The notes under the pieces: model-generated
Databases searched by the model: none
Seen by the model: the letters and a program-made list of their open reading frames with translations, nothing else
Told to the model about the DNA's origin: nothing
Assembly (NCBI GenBank): GCA_030620095.1
Contig: JAUTXW010000936.1
Coordinates: 620,001 to 684,000, forward strand
DNA: 64,000 nt
Origin: Kuschelorhynchus macadamiae
Taxonomy: Eukaryota; Arthropoda; Insecta; Coleoptera; Curculionidae
Direction: 5' to 3'
Made by a program: the position numbers and the translations under genes
Shown here: positions 1-12,900 of the stretch, in pieces
Position numbering within the stretch: the stretch's first letter is position 1
Layout: each line of letters starts with the position of its first letter

Positions 1-595
1 GATCCAAGAGTCTCCACACATTTTGAATTTAAAAGACACATAACTCTTGTTTAAATATATTTGGATTACCTTGTACACAACTTCGACACACATAATTTCC
101 AACAAATATAATGTGTGCGCATTCCATTCTAGTTCAAAATTGAAGTTAAGAAATTTCATTCATTTATAGTTGAATTTTACTTACATAAATAAATTGGTGT
201 CATACGTTGATAAGTTGCGTTTTGGTTTCAAATGTTTTGGTTGCAAGAAAAATAAAAACCAATATTGCATCGCAATCCAGGCTGTACTTAAATTGTAAGG
301 CAAACAAAATTTTGTTTGGCAATGGAATTTTAACATGGAAACTACAAATTACAAATTCCCCTCGAGACTATCCGATTTCAACTTAAGCATTATTAAAAAT
401 TGGAGTAAGCAATTTCGTCTTTTGACATCTTACAACAGCAGAGTAAAGTAATACAAATATCAGCGTTTACAAATAAACTATATCTCCTTTCATCACGACA
501 TCTCTAAAAAGCCAGCTAACAAATCGTAAACAATTTTCAAATACTGGCATAGTGCACATGAAGTTCAAATAAAATATTTTATTTTCTCTCTAGTT
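1..595. other. AT-rich stretch without a recognised gene
   Basis: I see no convincing open frame, RNA gene or element end here. The stretch is AT-rich and ends at the ATAT target duplication (596-599) of the next element. Confidence 0.6.
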
Positions 596-599
596 ATAT

Positions 600-3098
600 G
601 AAGGGTTTATAGCAAAAACCGCACATGTCAGAAAATTCCATTTTTTAGATATAGGCAACACTGCATTCAGATAATTTATATCTATCGGTCGATAAAATTA
701 TTTCCGTCAAAAACAACTCACGTCACCTCTAAAAACGTTATTGAAATTTAGCATGTTCCGTTAAAACAACACTTGTCAGGGACATGTGCTGTTTTTGCGG
801 AAAATTGGCGTCGTAAGGTACTGTCAAAAATGGATTTACCGCCAAATGACGTTCCGTTAAAAAAACCAAGAAAAGCACGAAAATCTGTTATTATTCGTGA
901 TAAAAAAGTTAAAGGCTTAGAACATGTGAACCATAGAGGCAGATTAATACCAGAAAAACGTCTCGGCGAAGATTGTAGGTAAGTTTTTCAATAAAATTTA
1001 GTTTAAACTTTTTCTAACCTAAAAATATATTGTTACAGGTGTGCTCGCTTCAAGTGTTTTACGGCTTTATCTGACCAAGAAAGGCATATTGTATTGAATG
1101 ATTTTTACAAAATACCATCAAAAAACCTTCAAGACTCACATCTTTGCGGCCTCATAAAAGTGGAACCAATCAAACAAAGAAGATCTCGTAAGCAGAACGG
1201 AAGAAACCTGGTACAATATTCAGACTCATCGGAAGAAGACGCTAGACCCAATAATTATGACCATGCCGCGTCTTACAGATACAAGGTACGTACAACGCTG
1301 GGTAATAATAATAGTAATATCAAAGAAGTACCAGTCTGTAAAAAAGCTTTTCTCAGTCTTCACGACATAACCCCGGCCAGACTCAGACGATTACAATCAA
1401 GTCTTTGCGAAAATTTAAAATCGCCCATTGATAGAAGAGGTCAACACAAAAACAGACCGAATGCTTTACCCGAAGAGATAGAAAATCTTAAAAAATTACA
1501 CATTAGATCTTTTAAACCCAGACAGTCTCACTATTCCTTGAGGGAAAATCCGCATAGGTATTATTTAGACGAAAGGCTAAACGTGCGGCGCATGTACAAG
1601 ATGTTTTTAGAGGAGTATAAGATTCACGCATCTTATAAAGTGTACTGGTCAATTTTCTACTCAAAATTTAACATAAAATTTGGCTTGCCAAGAACAGACA
1701 CATGTTCAATTTGCGATGGTTTAGTACAAAAAGAGGCTGCAGCGGAAAATGAGGATTTAAAGCGATCCTTCGCAGCCCAGAGGGAGCTTCATTTAAGAAA
1801 GGCTCAATCATTTTATGACTTAAAGAAATCTTGGACGGCTAAAGCTAAAAAGGGAGAAGCCATGGTTGTCTGTTTCGATTTTATGCAGAACCTACCCCTT
1901 CCGCATATTAGAGACAATTTGGCCATTTAGATGCCGTCAACTATGGTACTATGTTTTCGGTATTCATAACCTAGCGGATGATAGAGCCTCAATGTATGTT
2001 TACACAGAAAATATCGCAAAAAAAGGTCAGAACGAGGTCACTTCGATGTTATTTGATTACTTTGCCAGAGTAGTTGATATAACTTCACGAAATTTGATAA
2101 TTTTCAGTGACGGATGCCCGGGTCAAAATAAAAATTACGTAATGATCCACTTCTTGTACATTTTAGTTCACTGCCTGAAGTTATTTGAAAGTATAACTTA
2201 CATTTTTCCTATGCGAGGTCACTCGTTTCTTCCAAACGATCAAGACTTTTCGATTATCTCTAAGCGTAAAAATGTTGAAACCGCCGAAATCCCCGAACAC
2301 TGGCATAAAATTATCAAAACTTGTCGTGAAAAACCCTCACCTTTCGAACTACGTGAAATACAGCAAAAGGATTTTTTTAACATAAAACAGGCAACTGACA
2401 AGTTCTTCTTGAAATAGCCCAAACCCGCAGTTCAGTTAAAACCTCTGCGTATGTTTCGCATCCAGTCATGTAATACATTCTTAGAAGTACGAGATACTTA
2501 CTCAGGCATGTGGAGGCAAAGTATAATAAGGAACAAAACTGCATTACCAAATGAGCTACACCTAGACCCATTGTTTCAAGGTCCAATCCCATTAAACCCG
2601 TTGAAGTTAGCAGATCTGCAAACACTAAGCAGTGTTCTTTCAGACAAAAAACATTGCACATTCTACAAATCTCTAGTTCCTGGTGATGAAGAGCAAGAAA
2701 ATCCTGATGTCGACGAGGAAGATAATAGCAGTGCTTACGGTGATTTTGAATAGTTAAAAATATTTTTTTATATTCATTCTTATTCTATGTTTAAGGTTTC
2801 AAAATGTGTATTCATTATTTCTTTGAATGTCTGTTATTAACGTAATAAAGCCTTTAAAGTAATACTTTCTGGTCAGTTTCTATCAAAAACCACATTTGTC
2901 AAAGAAAAAAAGCAAAATAATAACTAAAGATTATGTTTTTTTTTACAACTAATTATTGTCAATAGAACCTGTGACATAATTTACTGATTTGATAATATTT
3001 TGCTCTCGTACTAGTTTTTGGGTTTGCGATATTAGGTTTTTTGTCTATCCTGAAAATAATGGTTTTTTGACAAGTGCGATTTTTGCTATAAACCCTTC
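600..3098 (+). mobile_element. Complete DNA transposon with DDD-type transposase (Sola-like candidate)
   Basis: The left end (600-635) and right end (3063-3098) are 36-bp inverted repeats with three mismatches, both starting GAAGGGTTTATAGC. The 4 bp outside each end are ATAT (596-599 and 3099-3102), so this looks like a clean insertion with a 4-bp target duplication. Inside both ends lie copies of a CAC(A/T)TGTCA motif: 622-630, 770-778 and, inverted, 3068-3076, with a relaxed copy at 2891-2901. These may be transposase binding sites. Four-bp duplications and a DDD transposase are features of the Sola superfamily; the assignment is inference because I cannot run a profile search. The encoded transposase is broken, so this copy is not autonomous. 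Confidence 0.85.
830..2753 (+). pseudogene. DDD transposase, spliced and broken
   Basis: Exon 1 runs from ATG 830 to 978. A 60-bp intron (GT at 979, AG at 1037-1038) joins it to exon 2, giving a CRCARFKCF stretch that resembles a cysteine zinc-binding motif. The frame continues to a stop at 1930. Homology-like sequence resumes in another frame (about 1932 onward, RQLWYYVFGIHN), meets an in-frame TAG at 2415-2417, and continues in the same frame to 2753. One frameshift and one nonsense codon therefore break it. Three candidate catalytic aspartates stand out: VCFDFMQNL (GAT at 1877), FSDGCPGQNK (GAC at 2109) and FLPNDQDF (GAT at 2238). The C-terminus is acidic. Proteins of this type are annotated in insect genomes as uncharacterised (I believe DUF7869); the transposase role rests on the three aspartates and the inverted termini around the gene. 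A polyadenylation-like AATAAA lies near 2842. Confidence 0.75.
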
Positions 3099-3102
3099 AT
3101 AT

Positions 3103-4520
3103 CCTGTCAGAGTAAAAGGATGTATGTGTTTCTACAATAAAAACTCCAACCAACCAAAGAAGGCTTTATCCCAGTTGTTCGAAGTGCCTAAAATATTCAC
3201 AGTGTCAAGAGCATTTTGGATTAAAGAAATATATTTATATTTGTTGATTTATTAAAAAACGTACCCAAGAAATTAATTTAAGGATAGATGATGTGACATA
3301 CCTGCCTACTTAGGTATTTATTATTTAAATTACTGATGCTTCTCGATGGATATATTAAAATATGCAAAAATAATACGTTACATGTCAAATACATGGACAA
3401 ATTTAATTTTTAATTTTGCTTTTCGATACGTAAATAAGATCCGGAGGACTAATTATATTAAAATCAATACTATATATTGGTCTATAAAAATTTAATGTAA
3501 ATGACATAATTTCGTTAAAACTTTGCTTAACTAGGAATTTTTCTCTGGTGTATATCTAAAAGGGAAATTAGTATAGATGTTGAGATGCACAATTATTTAT
3601 ATATTTTAATTAATTTATATTTAAAATATTTTTTCTTAGTCGCAAAATAACCAAAAAATATACTAATAAGTTCAGTTGAATTTAAATAATATACAATGGC
3701 ATGTTCTTTGTTAGTTTTGTAATGTTAGGTATAGTCGAATGCGGTCTTATCGTGCTGGTCCAAAGGTCACCAACATTATGAATCAAATCAGAAAACACAG
3801 TGAATACCAAAATGTTGATTGATTCTTTTATCGAGCTATTAAATCTCGATGGGCTATTTACAAATATACAGGGAGAAAGAAAATTGTTTTTTTTATTATA
3901 TTACGCGATATTATTAAGATAGCCACTTAATATTATTTTATATATTAAATGCCGAGGGACTAAATAAGAAAATTCGCTAAATATGTATTTGGTTTAAATT
4001 TTTTGGTTGGCAAAAACAAAAATACACAAAATGGCAATCACCTTAATATAGTCGGAAGGCGGTTCGAATCAGTGGAACAATCAGGATATGTTCTGTTTAT
4101 ACAGCCACTTAATGAAAGTGAAATTTTTTATCAATCACCAAAAATTATGAGCCCCGCATGACCTAAAAATCTACGCACTTATACAGTGTAATTTATTTAA
4201 ATGCGGGCCACTCCTGTGCAAAGAAAACTTGGTTTTGTTTGTATTGTGATAACAAAAAAATTTTATTTTGTAAATATATTATACACTTTTGTTAAAAACA
4301 CAAGATAATTAGTTATTACTTCCCTCACGAGATTTTTTCAGATCTTTACGTTTAAGGGTCCCTAGATGCCGGAAAACATGTTTTCTCAATTCCGTCTGTC
4401 TGTAGGTATGTCTGTCCGTCAGTCCGTCTGTTCGCGGCATAGCTAAAAAACTACTTATTCGATTTCTTAAAATTTCAGTCTAAAATTAAGGGCCATGCAT
4501 GCGAAAAATACAGAAGAAAG
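3103..4520. other. AT-rich stretch; part of an interspersed repeat at 4370-4500
   Basis: No supportable gene. Around 4396-4500 a run of CTGTCTG/CCGTC-type words is followed by GCATAGCTAAAAAACTA and an AAATTAAGGG word. The same order recurs at about 13033-13112, so this is probably a piece of an unidentified interspersed repeat. Confidence 0.4.
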
Positions 4521-4524
4521 AAAT

Positions 4525-4640
4525 GTACACGAAAAAATCCAAAGGCAAAAGACTTAAGTTACAATGCAAAAATGGATATTCATAATGCAATTTATGATTT
4601 ATACACGTCAAAGACTAATATAATCTTTCAGAAACTTTTC
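4525..4640 (+). pseudogene. IS630/Tc1-like transposase N-terminal fragment, + orientation
   Basis: Translation of the + strand gives KKCTRKNPKA and then MDIHNAIYDLYTSKTNI. This matches, with a few changes, the part of the neighbouring minus-strand copy at 5575-5700 that reads KKCTRKKPNT and MDIPNAIYDLYTSKTNI. It is a short inverted fragment of the same family placed head to head with the larger copy. Too short and degraded to be functional. Confidence 0.7.
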
Positions 4641-4679
4641 AATATTTTAGACTAAAAAATTTCATCATCACTTAAAAAG

Positions 4680-5870
4680 TCCTCATCTCTGAGTCGTTCT
4701 CAAATGGCGCAATGATCATTGGTGCTATTTCGACATCTAGAACTCGTTCTCGATTCTACCAATCCCATATTAATTCCTCCTTACGTTCCACAGATTTCTT
4801 CCAGTACTCCGGCGTAATATAATTTAATCAATATTGCCAAACAATTTGCACTGCATCTGATGTAAGACCATCGTTCACGTGTTTTTCGTAATATGATTTT
4901 GCCCCAGTCCATATTAATTGTATTGCGTTAATATTTCATCTACGGCATATATTGTTTTTTAATAGGTTTTGCCATTAAAAGAAGTTCTAGTTTCAGCATA
5001 TTGGGTAAAGGATTTTGTTTTTGTTTTATTAGCCAGTCATAAATATCACTTTTCTTCCAGCATGAAGTAGGTTGTTTATTTAAGATTCTTGAATGATAAG
5101 ATGCATTGTCCAGAATGATTAAAGACGGAGCATCTAAATTTGGAATCAGTTGTTCTTTTAACCACTTTTCAAACAGTTCACAGTTCATATTATCCTGGTA
5201 GTCCATACTTTTGGATGTTGAAAAAAACAGTAAACTTGCACCTGGGAGAAACCCCGTTGAAGAACCTGCATGCAAAATGATGAACAGTTTTCCCGTCCCA
5301 CATCCCTTTTTTCTCTTGACACTTTCTACAGACTCGTCCTGCCAAGATTTCGAACCACTTCTATGAGAAAATATCCAAGTATCGTCTAAAAATACCACTT
5401 TTCTAAATTTTGAATTAACATTTTCCGTGTATTTCTTTAAAAACTGAATACGCTAACTTGCTATATGTGGCAACTCGCATAAAAATCTCTGATTACAGTC
5501 CTTTTTATATCGATAACCCAACATTTTTTAGTCCAATTTTCATTATGCCTCGATTTTTTAAAGCTTCCTTTAAAACTTGAAGGGTTATATTAGTTTTTGA
5601 TGTGTATAAATCGTAAATTGCATTAGGAATATCCATTTTTACTTGGTCACTTAAATCTTCTGTGTTTGGCTTTTTTCGTGTACATTTCTTAGATTTCTTC
5701 GGTAGTAAATTATACATTTTTTCATGCACAATTTTCTGCACAGTCCTTATACCGATTCCCAGAGCTTTTGCTACTGTCTCCTGGATATTGGCCGGTGAAT
5801 TTTCATTTTCGTAATATTTTACAAGATTTAATACCATTTTTTTCGCTTGTGGATGCAAAAAACCCGACAA
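4680..5870 (-). pseudogene. IS630/Tc1-like DDE transposase, degraded
   Basis: Reading the minus strand from 5870 gives an N-terminal helix-turn-helix region (AKALGIGIRTVQKIVHEK) and a basic KKSKKCTRKK stretch. After a frameshift near 5505 and a stop near 5455 comes the catalytic part: VFLDDTWIF (first Asp), IILHAGSSTGFLPGA, and IILDNASYHS (second Asp). The frame stops at 4940 but homology continues to about 4690 as NAIQLIWTGAKSYYEKHV, where the usual NPIE-type motif with the third acidic residue has become NAIQ. Several stops, frameshifts and that substitution make it dead. The family is inferred from the LDDTW / LDNASYH motif order typical of insect DDE_3 transposases; I did not find its terminal repeats. 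Confidence 0.75.
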
Positions 5871-5889
5871 TTATTTTCTATTACTCATT

Positions 5890-6450
5890 TTGTCACTGAC
5901 TTGTCAATCTGACTTTGAAGTGACATCGCTCAAAAATTTTTGCAACTGCTGGTATTTATATGTTTATCTTCTTGTTTCATATGAAAATATCATAGGTCTA
6001 TCTAATTCATCTTCCGGATTTTATGCGGAGGATATGATTACACGTATTAAAAGAAAAACAAATTTAAAAAGTTTTGTCGTTGATAAATCGTATGACCCGC
6101 ACGATAACACTGTTTTTGACTATAGAGACAAATCATACATATTAAAATATACCAATAAATCAATGTTTAATTTTCAATTTTGTATCGAAATCAAAACCAA
6201 AATAACTGAAAAACATTAAAGAACTTGGTTTTGATTACCTATAAATAGAAAAACGTACAGTTTTATTGACTAATCGTAATGAAATTACAAAATTGTTTTT
6301 TTGTTAAAACGGTTTAAAATAGTATAGTAGTTTTAACAGTTATCCCTTATATGTTCAAAACTTACTCTATCAGACAATGACAGTTTTCTCAAATAAATAA
6401 ATAATTAAATAATAATAATAAATAGTCTTTATTCAGTTCCAGACTTAATA
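5890..6450. other. No supported gene; possible 3' tail of a minus-strand retroelement
   Basis: A 109-codon open frame (5890-6219) has no recognisable motif and a biased AT-rich composition, so I do not call it. At 6400-6432 AAT repeats run into AATAGTCTTTATTCAG, which could be the reversed 3' tail of a LINE. Confidence 0.35.
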
Positions 6451-6451
6451 C

Positions 6452-6565
<114 letters not shown>

Positions 6566-6635
6566 ATTTAGCGACCAAAAATTAACAAAAAAGAGGCTTT
6601 CACTTCACAGTCGCAAAATGGCTATGAACTAGTGT

Positions 6636-9256
6636 CACGGGCGTGCAGTCCATGGAAGCAAGGGAAGCAGTGCTTCCCAAAAAAAAAATTACAAAACATC
6701 TTCTAAAATGTAATTTTTGAAATAGGAAACCATTAATTTAGTTTATATTAAAAATGCTAAAATATTATCTTAATTATCAAGCCCATAATAAATGCGGCCT
6801 TGACTCCGACCGAGCCACAATAGAAATCGAATAGAACCTATGCGGGCCGCTAGCTTCTCTGCAGCCAGCTTGATTTCCTGTGAATCTAGCCAGAGGTTAC
6901 TGAACTTTCCAACGGCTGTTTGCAATTTTTGCATTTCAGTCGCGTGCTTTAAGTGGGGGCGGAAGCTATCGTTGGAGTAGGTTCTTTGTTTGAACGGCTA
7001 TCCGTGTGTTGTGTGATACGTACGTCGCGTCGTGCATGGTGCGATATGGAAGACAATAATAAGGACGTGGATATGCAAATACCGTCAACTTCGGCTGTCG
7101 GTAGTAACGTTAAAAATGTTGGAGAATTTAGTAAGAAGAATGTGTGTGAATGTGTGGTGTGTGTCTTAATAATAAAGGGATTTTCAACATTAACCTTCGC
7201 TGATAAGCTTCAAATAATTTCCAAAGGAAGGGCAAGACCGCCTCTGAAAAATTTAACAACAAGAATGAAAATCTGTATTAGACATTTTTATCCGGAAAAA
7301 CAATACGAACAATTTAAATGGCTAACAGGGTGTGAGAATATAAGTAAATTATTTTGTTGGCAATGTTTACTTTTTGAAAATGAAAAAGGTCTCTGGAATA
7401 AAACTGGTTTTTCCGATTTAAACAAATTCCATAAAGCTGTAAAAAGACACATTATGTCCAAAGCGCATTTGCAGGCCGTCATAAAAGAAAAAGTCTTCGG
7501 CAAAACTAGAATTGAACACGCCGTTAATAAACGATTGGAAATTAGTCACCGCCAACACAATGAACTAGTCGATAAAAATAGGCAAATATTAAGAAGACTT
7601 ATCGATGTTGTTTGTTTTCTCGGACAACACGAATTGATGATTTAGAGGTCATGACGAAACAAGGGTTTCTTCAAATAGAGGAAATTTTCAAGATTTACTT
7701 AGTTTAATGGCTAAATAGGATGATTGCTTAAAAAATCATTTAGAGCAGTCTAGCGTTTTTCGCTGAACGTCGAATCGAACCCAGAATGATTTAATTTCCG
7801 CTGTTGCAACCATTATGCTAAAAATAATTAAGCAGGAGATTGGCGAGGCGCGGTTCTGGACGAAACAACTGATATCACTAATTTTAGCCAATTATCTATA
7901 GTTATACGCTAAAACAGACGGAAGTATTCAAGAGCGATTTTTAGGTTTTAAGAATGTGTCCGAAAACCGTACAGCAGATGCATTATATACCGTAGTTTAT
8001 AATGTTACTAAAGAAATTAATGGAGAGAAAAAATTAGTTGCTCAAAGCTATGATGGAGCTGCAGTGATGGCAGGACAATTAGGGGGTCTGCAAGCTAAAG
8101 TTGGAGAAACATTCCCAAGTGCTGTGTTTGTCCATTGTTTTGCTCATAAATTAAATTTAGTTTTATCCACATTAAAGAGTGTAAAGTATTTTTCGTTGCT
8201 TTAAGTGGCATGGCTACTTTTTTTTCCAAGTCGAAAAAAACGTACACAAGCTTTGAACTCCATTGTTCACAAACGATTGCCCAAAGTAGCTCCTACTAGT
8301 TGGAACTATAATGGAAGACTTGTGTTAACAGAATCTGAAAATCGTGAATCACTGATTGATCTGTTTGAGAATATAATAGAAAATAATGAAACGTGGGACT
8401 CAGAAGCAATAAATAGTTCGAGGAGGTTTTTGGACTTTTTGAAACGAGATTTTAATTTTAATTATTTGTTGAACATATTTTCAGAAATATTTCCGTTCTC
8501 GGACAATGTTTTTAATATATTACAAACTAAAACAAATGATATTGCTTTTTGCCTAAAAAAGTGGATGATTTTAAGTCCTTGTTAAGCCAAAGAAGAGACG
8601 ACTTTGACCTATTTTGGGAGAAAACAATGACGTTAAATGTAGAGCAACAAGCCAAGCGTCTTCGAACAGACAAGGTCGAAGATGTTCAAACATCATACAG
8701 ACGCCTCTTTTATAAAATAATCGATCAAATTCAGCAAAAAATAAACTATAGATTTAACGATTTAAATGATTTTAAATTCCTGGAGCTCTGCAATTTTGAT
8801 GCATTTAAAGGAAAAACTTTTTCGGAAGATGCGTTTAAATCTCTTCTTCTTCATTATGGACAGTTTTTTGACCGAGTGTTATTGCGATCTAAAATAAAAG
8901 TGATTTACGAAACTGATGACATTAGCGCAAAAAATAACGCTAAGGAACTAATGCAATTTTTAAAAGAAAAGAGCTGGAAGATGCCTATACCGAAGTGTCG
9001 AAATTGTGTGAATTAGTATTGACAATACCTGTCACAGGTTCATCAGTAGAACGCAATTTTTTAACACTTAAACTTTTCATACGTCGTTGTCGTTCATTGA
9101 TAATAAACTTCTCCAAAATATGTAGGAGCATCGACGTTTTTATGATGACGTTATTGACGAATTTGCAAAAAAATGATCGAAGAATTGAATTAAATTACAA
9201 ATAGGTAAGTTTCTAAAAATTGCTTCCCTTTCTTAAAATTTCACCGCACGCCCATG
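6636..9256 (+). mobile_element. Complete but non-autonomous hAT element
   Basis: Both ends carry a 13-bp inverted terminus, CACGGGCGTGCAG on the left (6636-6648) and CATGGGCGTGCGG read inward from the right (9244-9256). The flanking 8 bp are identical, ACTAGTGT at 6628-6635 and 9257-9264, which is the duplication size expected for hAT. A subterminal AGGGAAGCA word occurs inside both ends, and GGGAAGCAGTGCTTCCC near 6670 is palindromic. Total length is 2621 bp. Confidence 0.9.
7046..9204 (+). pseudogene. hAT transposase with TTF-type zinc finger, frameshifted
   Basis: ATG 7046 opens MEDNNKDVDM. A TTF-type zinc finger follows (KWLTGCENISKLFCWQCLLF, then an HIMSKAHLQAV stretch). The frame stops at 7645, and later parts lie in several frames: VLDETTDITNF (near 7860, first catalytic Asp), SYDGAAVMAGQ and VHCFAHKLNLVL (7956-8204), an insertion-domain region (8205-8585 and 8549-9016), and the C-terminal dimerisation region LVLTIPVTGSSVERNF with the expected Glu (8995-9204). 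At least four frameshifts or stops separate the blocks. The order matches ZMYM1-like, DUF4371-type hAT transposases of animals. It is related to, but clearly different from, the hAT transposase at 33382-35549. Confidence 0.85.
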
Positions 9257-9264
9257 ACTAGTGT

Positions 9265-9788
9265 TATTCTTTAAACTTATTTTCTACAGTATTGCTTCTG
9301 ATGAATCGTTTCCTTTGCTAATGCTAATCTAAAATTGGTATTAGTTTTAACTATTTGCCTGGTACTACTACTAGGTAATAAATTTCAACGGCCGGGGCTG
9401 CAATTCGGCATGTGAAACTTAATTTAATAGCATAAGACATGTTCAGTTTAATTACAAAAGTAAATGTAACCGCATTGCCGTTTTCCTGGGTTCATGATGG
9501 CGTGACGTGGTTATTTTTATTTGCTATCACGTTCCCTATGACATCCTTTATTTGTGGTAGCGATATTTCGCTTCTTTTTTGTAGCCCATTTTGATATTAT
9601 CATAACTTAGAATTAAGTTTCAATTTTGTCTAAAACAAAGTCAAACAAAGATTATGATGAACAGCTTTGTTATTCTATTTCAAGCAATCATCGTATCACT
9701 TCATATTTTGTTTTGGTGGTTAAACAACACACTAATCATTTTGATCTTATTATATCTGTTCTGAAACTAATAAACGATATTTTAGGAT

Positions 9789-9844
<56 letters not shown>

Positions 9845-9925
9845 TCGGAATAGCACTCCAATAAGATATTTATTTCAAGTAAGCCAATTCTCGTAACAAG
9901 CAATAAGGATATTATGAAACAAGTA
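9265..9925. other. Intergenic AT-rich DNA with a (TA)n tract at 9792-9838
   Basis: No gene is visible. The only clear feature is about 47 bp of TA repeats, 87 bp before the left end of the first pogo element. Confidence 0.6.
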
Positions 9926-12900
9926 AGGTAAACCGGGGCAAATGCGAAAATGGGGTAAATGTAATAGTAGTCTATAATACCTTCCTCTAACCAAAACTTG
10001 TCGCTCCGTATCGTTATTCATCAATATTTACCTCCCACCGAATGTCTTAGTAAATTTGGGCCCTCGCCGCTCGCCTCAGTTTGATCAGTATTATTGACCG
10101 ATGTTGTGCTGCTGTCAAGGTCAAAAGTTTAATTTGCCACGTGTCTATATAAAAATCGTTTAAATCTGCATTATTAGGGTAGGTAATTTATATATTTGAC
10201 TATTTTGCTACAGAAGGGTTATATTTGTATAGAATATTTTTAAATTTGTGGTTTTATTAACTGTTTTTTTAATAATGCCATATATTACATTTACCTCGCA
10301 TATTTTTATGGTAGGGGGCAATTGAAATGTATGACTAAAATACTTTTGCCCCATATAACACATTTGCCCCATTATTTTTTATTTTCTTTACAGATGGTGC
10401 GTTCCTACAAGAAAAAGCTCCCAAATCCCTCATATTTGGAAGAAGACGTAAAAGTGGCCGTGCGGGAATATATGGCTGGTAGAATGACTATTTACAGAGC
10501 ACACAAAACCTATAATATACCTTATTCGACAATATACAGCCGTGCGAAAGGTCTTCGTGGTGTAAAAAAGCAAACTAGGGGTCGACTGACTGTCTTCACT
10601 CAAGAACAGGAGAAACAATTGGCTACAGCACTAAAAACTATGGAGAAGTGGGCATTTGGCTTGTCAAAAAAAGAGGTGTTACAGCAAGTTGCTAATTATG
10701 TGAGGGAAAACAAAATAAAGACTCCTTTTAAGGATAGCGTTCCGGGAACTGATTGGTTTTTAAATTTCAAGAAGAGAAATAATTTAAGTTTAAAAGTTCC
10801 ACAATCTGTGGAATATGCGCGCAAGAAAGCCACTGATCCATTTGTAATTTATGGCTACTTTTCGCTATTAAAGTCAACTTTAACAGAATTAAATCTTGAA
10901 AATCAACCCGGACAGATCTGGAATCTTGACGAAAGTAGTTTCAGTATAGACCCAAGTAAAACAAAGGTCGTAGAACAGCGAGAAAAACCTTGCGCTCGCG
11001 TAATCAGTACCCCAGGCCGTGAAAATACAACGGTTTGTCTACTAACAAGTGCTGATGGACAAAAGGCACCCCCTTGATAATATTTAAAGGGTCTTACGTA
11101 TGGGATCAATGGCAGGCACCTGATTCAATTTTTCCAGGACTATCTTATGCGTCAAGTAAGAATGGTTGGATGGACAGTGAAATATTTTTAAATTACTTTA
11201 AAAATACGGTTACTCCTGCGTTGGGTCAGAAAAGACCAGTACTTTTGTTATATGACGGTCACTCCTCACATGTCTCATCATCCGTAATTGAACGAGCAGC
11301 TCAAGAAAACATTACAATTTTAAAGTTACCGCCTCACACTACTCGTTTATTGCAACCGCTTGATATTGCAGTTTTTCGTTCGGTGAAAGCTAGGTGGAAC
11401 GAAAAATTAGTAAAGTGGCAGCGCCATAATATAGGTAGGAAGCTACCAATAAGTATGTTTTCTAAATTTATAGCTGAAGTGTGGAACGAAACGAATCCCA
11501 GTATTATTGTAAATGGGTTTAGGAAGGCCGGAATTTCACCTTTCAATGACAAAGTCGTACCAAGAGAGAAGTTCGACGCTGATGCATTAAAACGGTGGGA
11601 ATCACAAAACATTCAAATCCCTAATCCGCAAAACGTTCAAGCAAAAAATGTAACAGTCATCCCTAACAATGAGCTTAGTTCGAGCTTGATATCAAATAGC
11701 TTTTCCGCTGATAATGAGCCTGGTCCGACTACAATATTAAGTAATATTTCCGATGATAATGAGCCTGGTCCTAGTAGATTATCCAGTAACGTTGCCATTG
11801 ACAGTAACTCTACGTCTCAATTGGAAAGTGTTTCTTTTGATAAGCTATTACTACAACGCGTCAAACAAAATCAAGTTTCACCCAAAGTACCAAAACGAAG
11901 AGTGGCAGCTAGTGCTGAAGTGATTACTGCACGAGAGAAGTCAAAAGAAAAAGAAACCTTAAAACGTAAAGTGAAATCTGCACATTCTCATCAAAAGAGG
12001 GCATCTACCTCCTCGAGTGATTCTGATGATGAGCTTCCCATTATTTATGAAGAATCAGATAATGACGGGGATTTTTTAGAAGAACTGATAGAACAGTCAG
12101 AAGAAAATCAGAACTCCTTTGAAGACACAATTCTAGAGAAAGATAAATGGGTCCTTGTTCAATTCCCAACAAAAAAGAAAATTGTACATTTTGTTGGTAA
12201 ACTCCTGGAGAAAAATAAAGAAAGGGAAGAATGGCGGATTAATTTTCTTAGACTAAAAAGAAATAAATTCGTTTGGCCCAGTATTGAAGACAAATCTTTG
12301 GTAGACACGGCAGATATTTTACGCATTCTTCCACAGCCTACAGAAGATAGAAGAGGGTCCGGATTCACATTTAACGTTAAATTTGCTGGAATGAATATTT
12401 GTTAATATTTTAAAATTTTAGTTTAGAAATTTCTGTTTTTACTTGTTTACGACGTAATGTAATGTTTGGAGTTAAGACTATTTGATTCTCACTTATTATG
12501 TTAATATATTTTATTATTTTTTACAAGTTATTTTACGTCTTAAACAACGACTTGTTTTTCAATTTTTTTTTAATATTATGCAGTTTTTTTTAGATAAATC
12601 AATAAACTAAATAGCAAATTTTATAGGAAAAAACATATTTTTCACAATTGCCCCAGACGTTTTTCTATGCCATTTTAATACCACGATAGAACTGTTTATT
12701 ACATTTGCCCCCAGGCCCTGGGGCAAATGTAAGATACTGTGGACATTTTAAAAAATATGTAACATTATTTTTATACTTTATTCAATATCGGGTTTAGTAA
12801 ATGAATCCCATATCTCAGGAAGCGGTAAACTTAATATGGTATCAACTGTTTTATTAAAATAAGAAAATAAATACATATTTTATGATTTAATTTGAACTAT

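Noticed and set aside
5890..6219. 109-codon open frame on +
   Set aside because: No motif, AT-driven composition and no neighbour supporting it.
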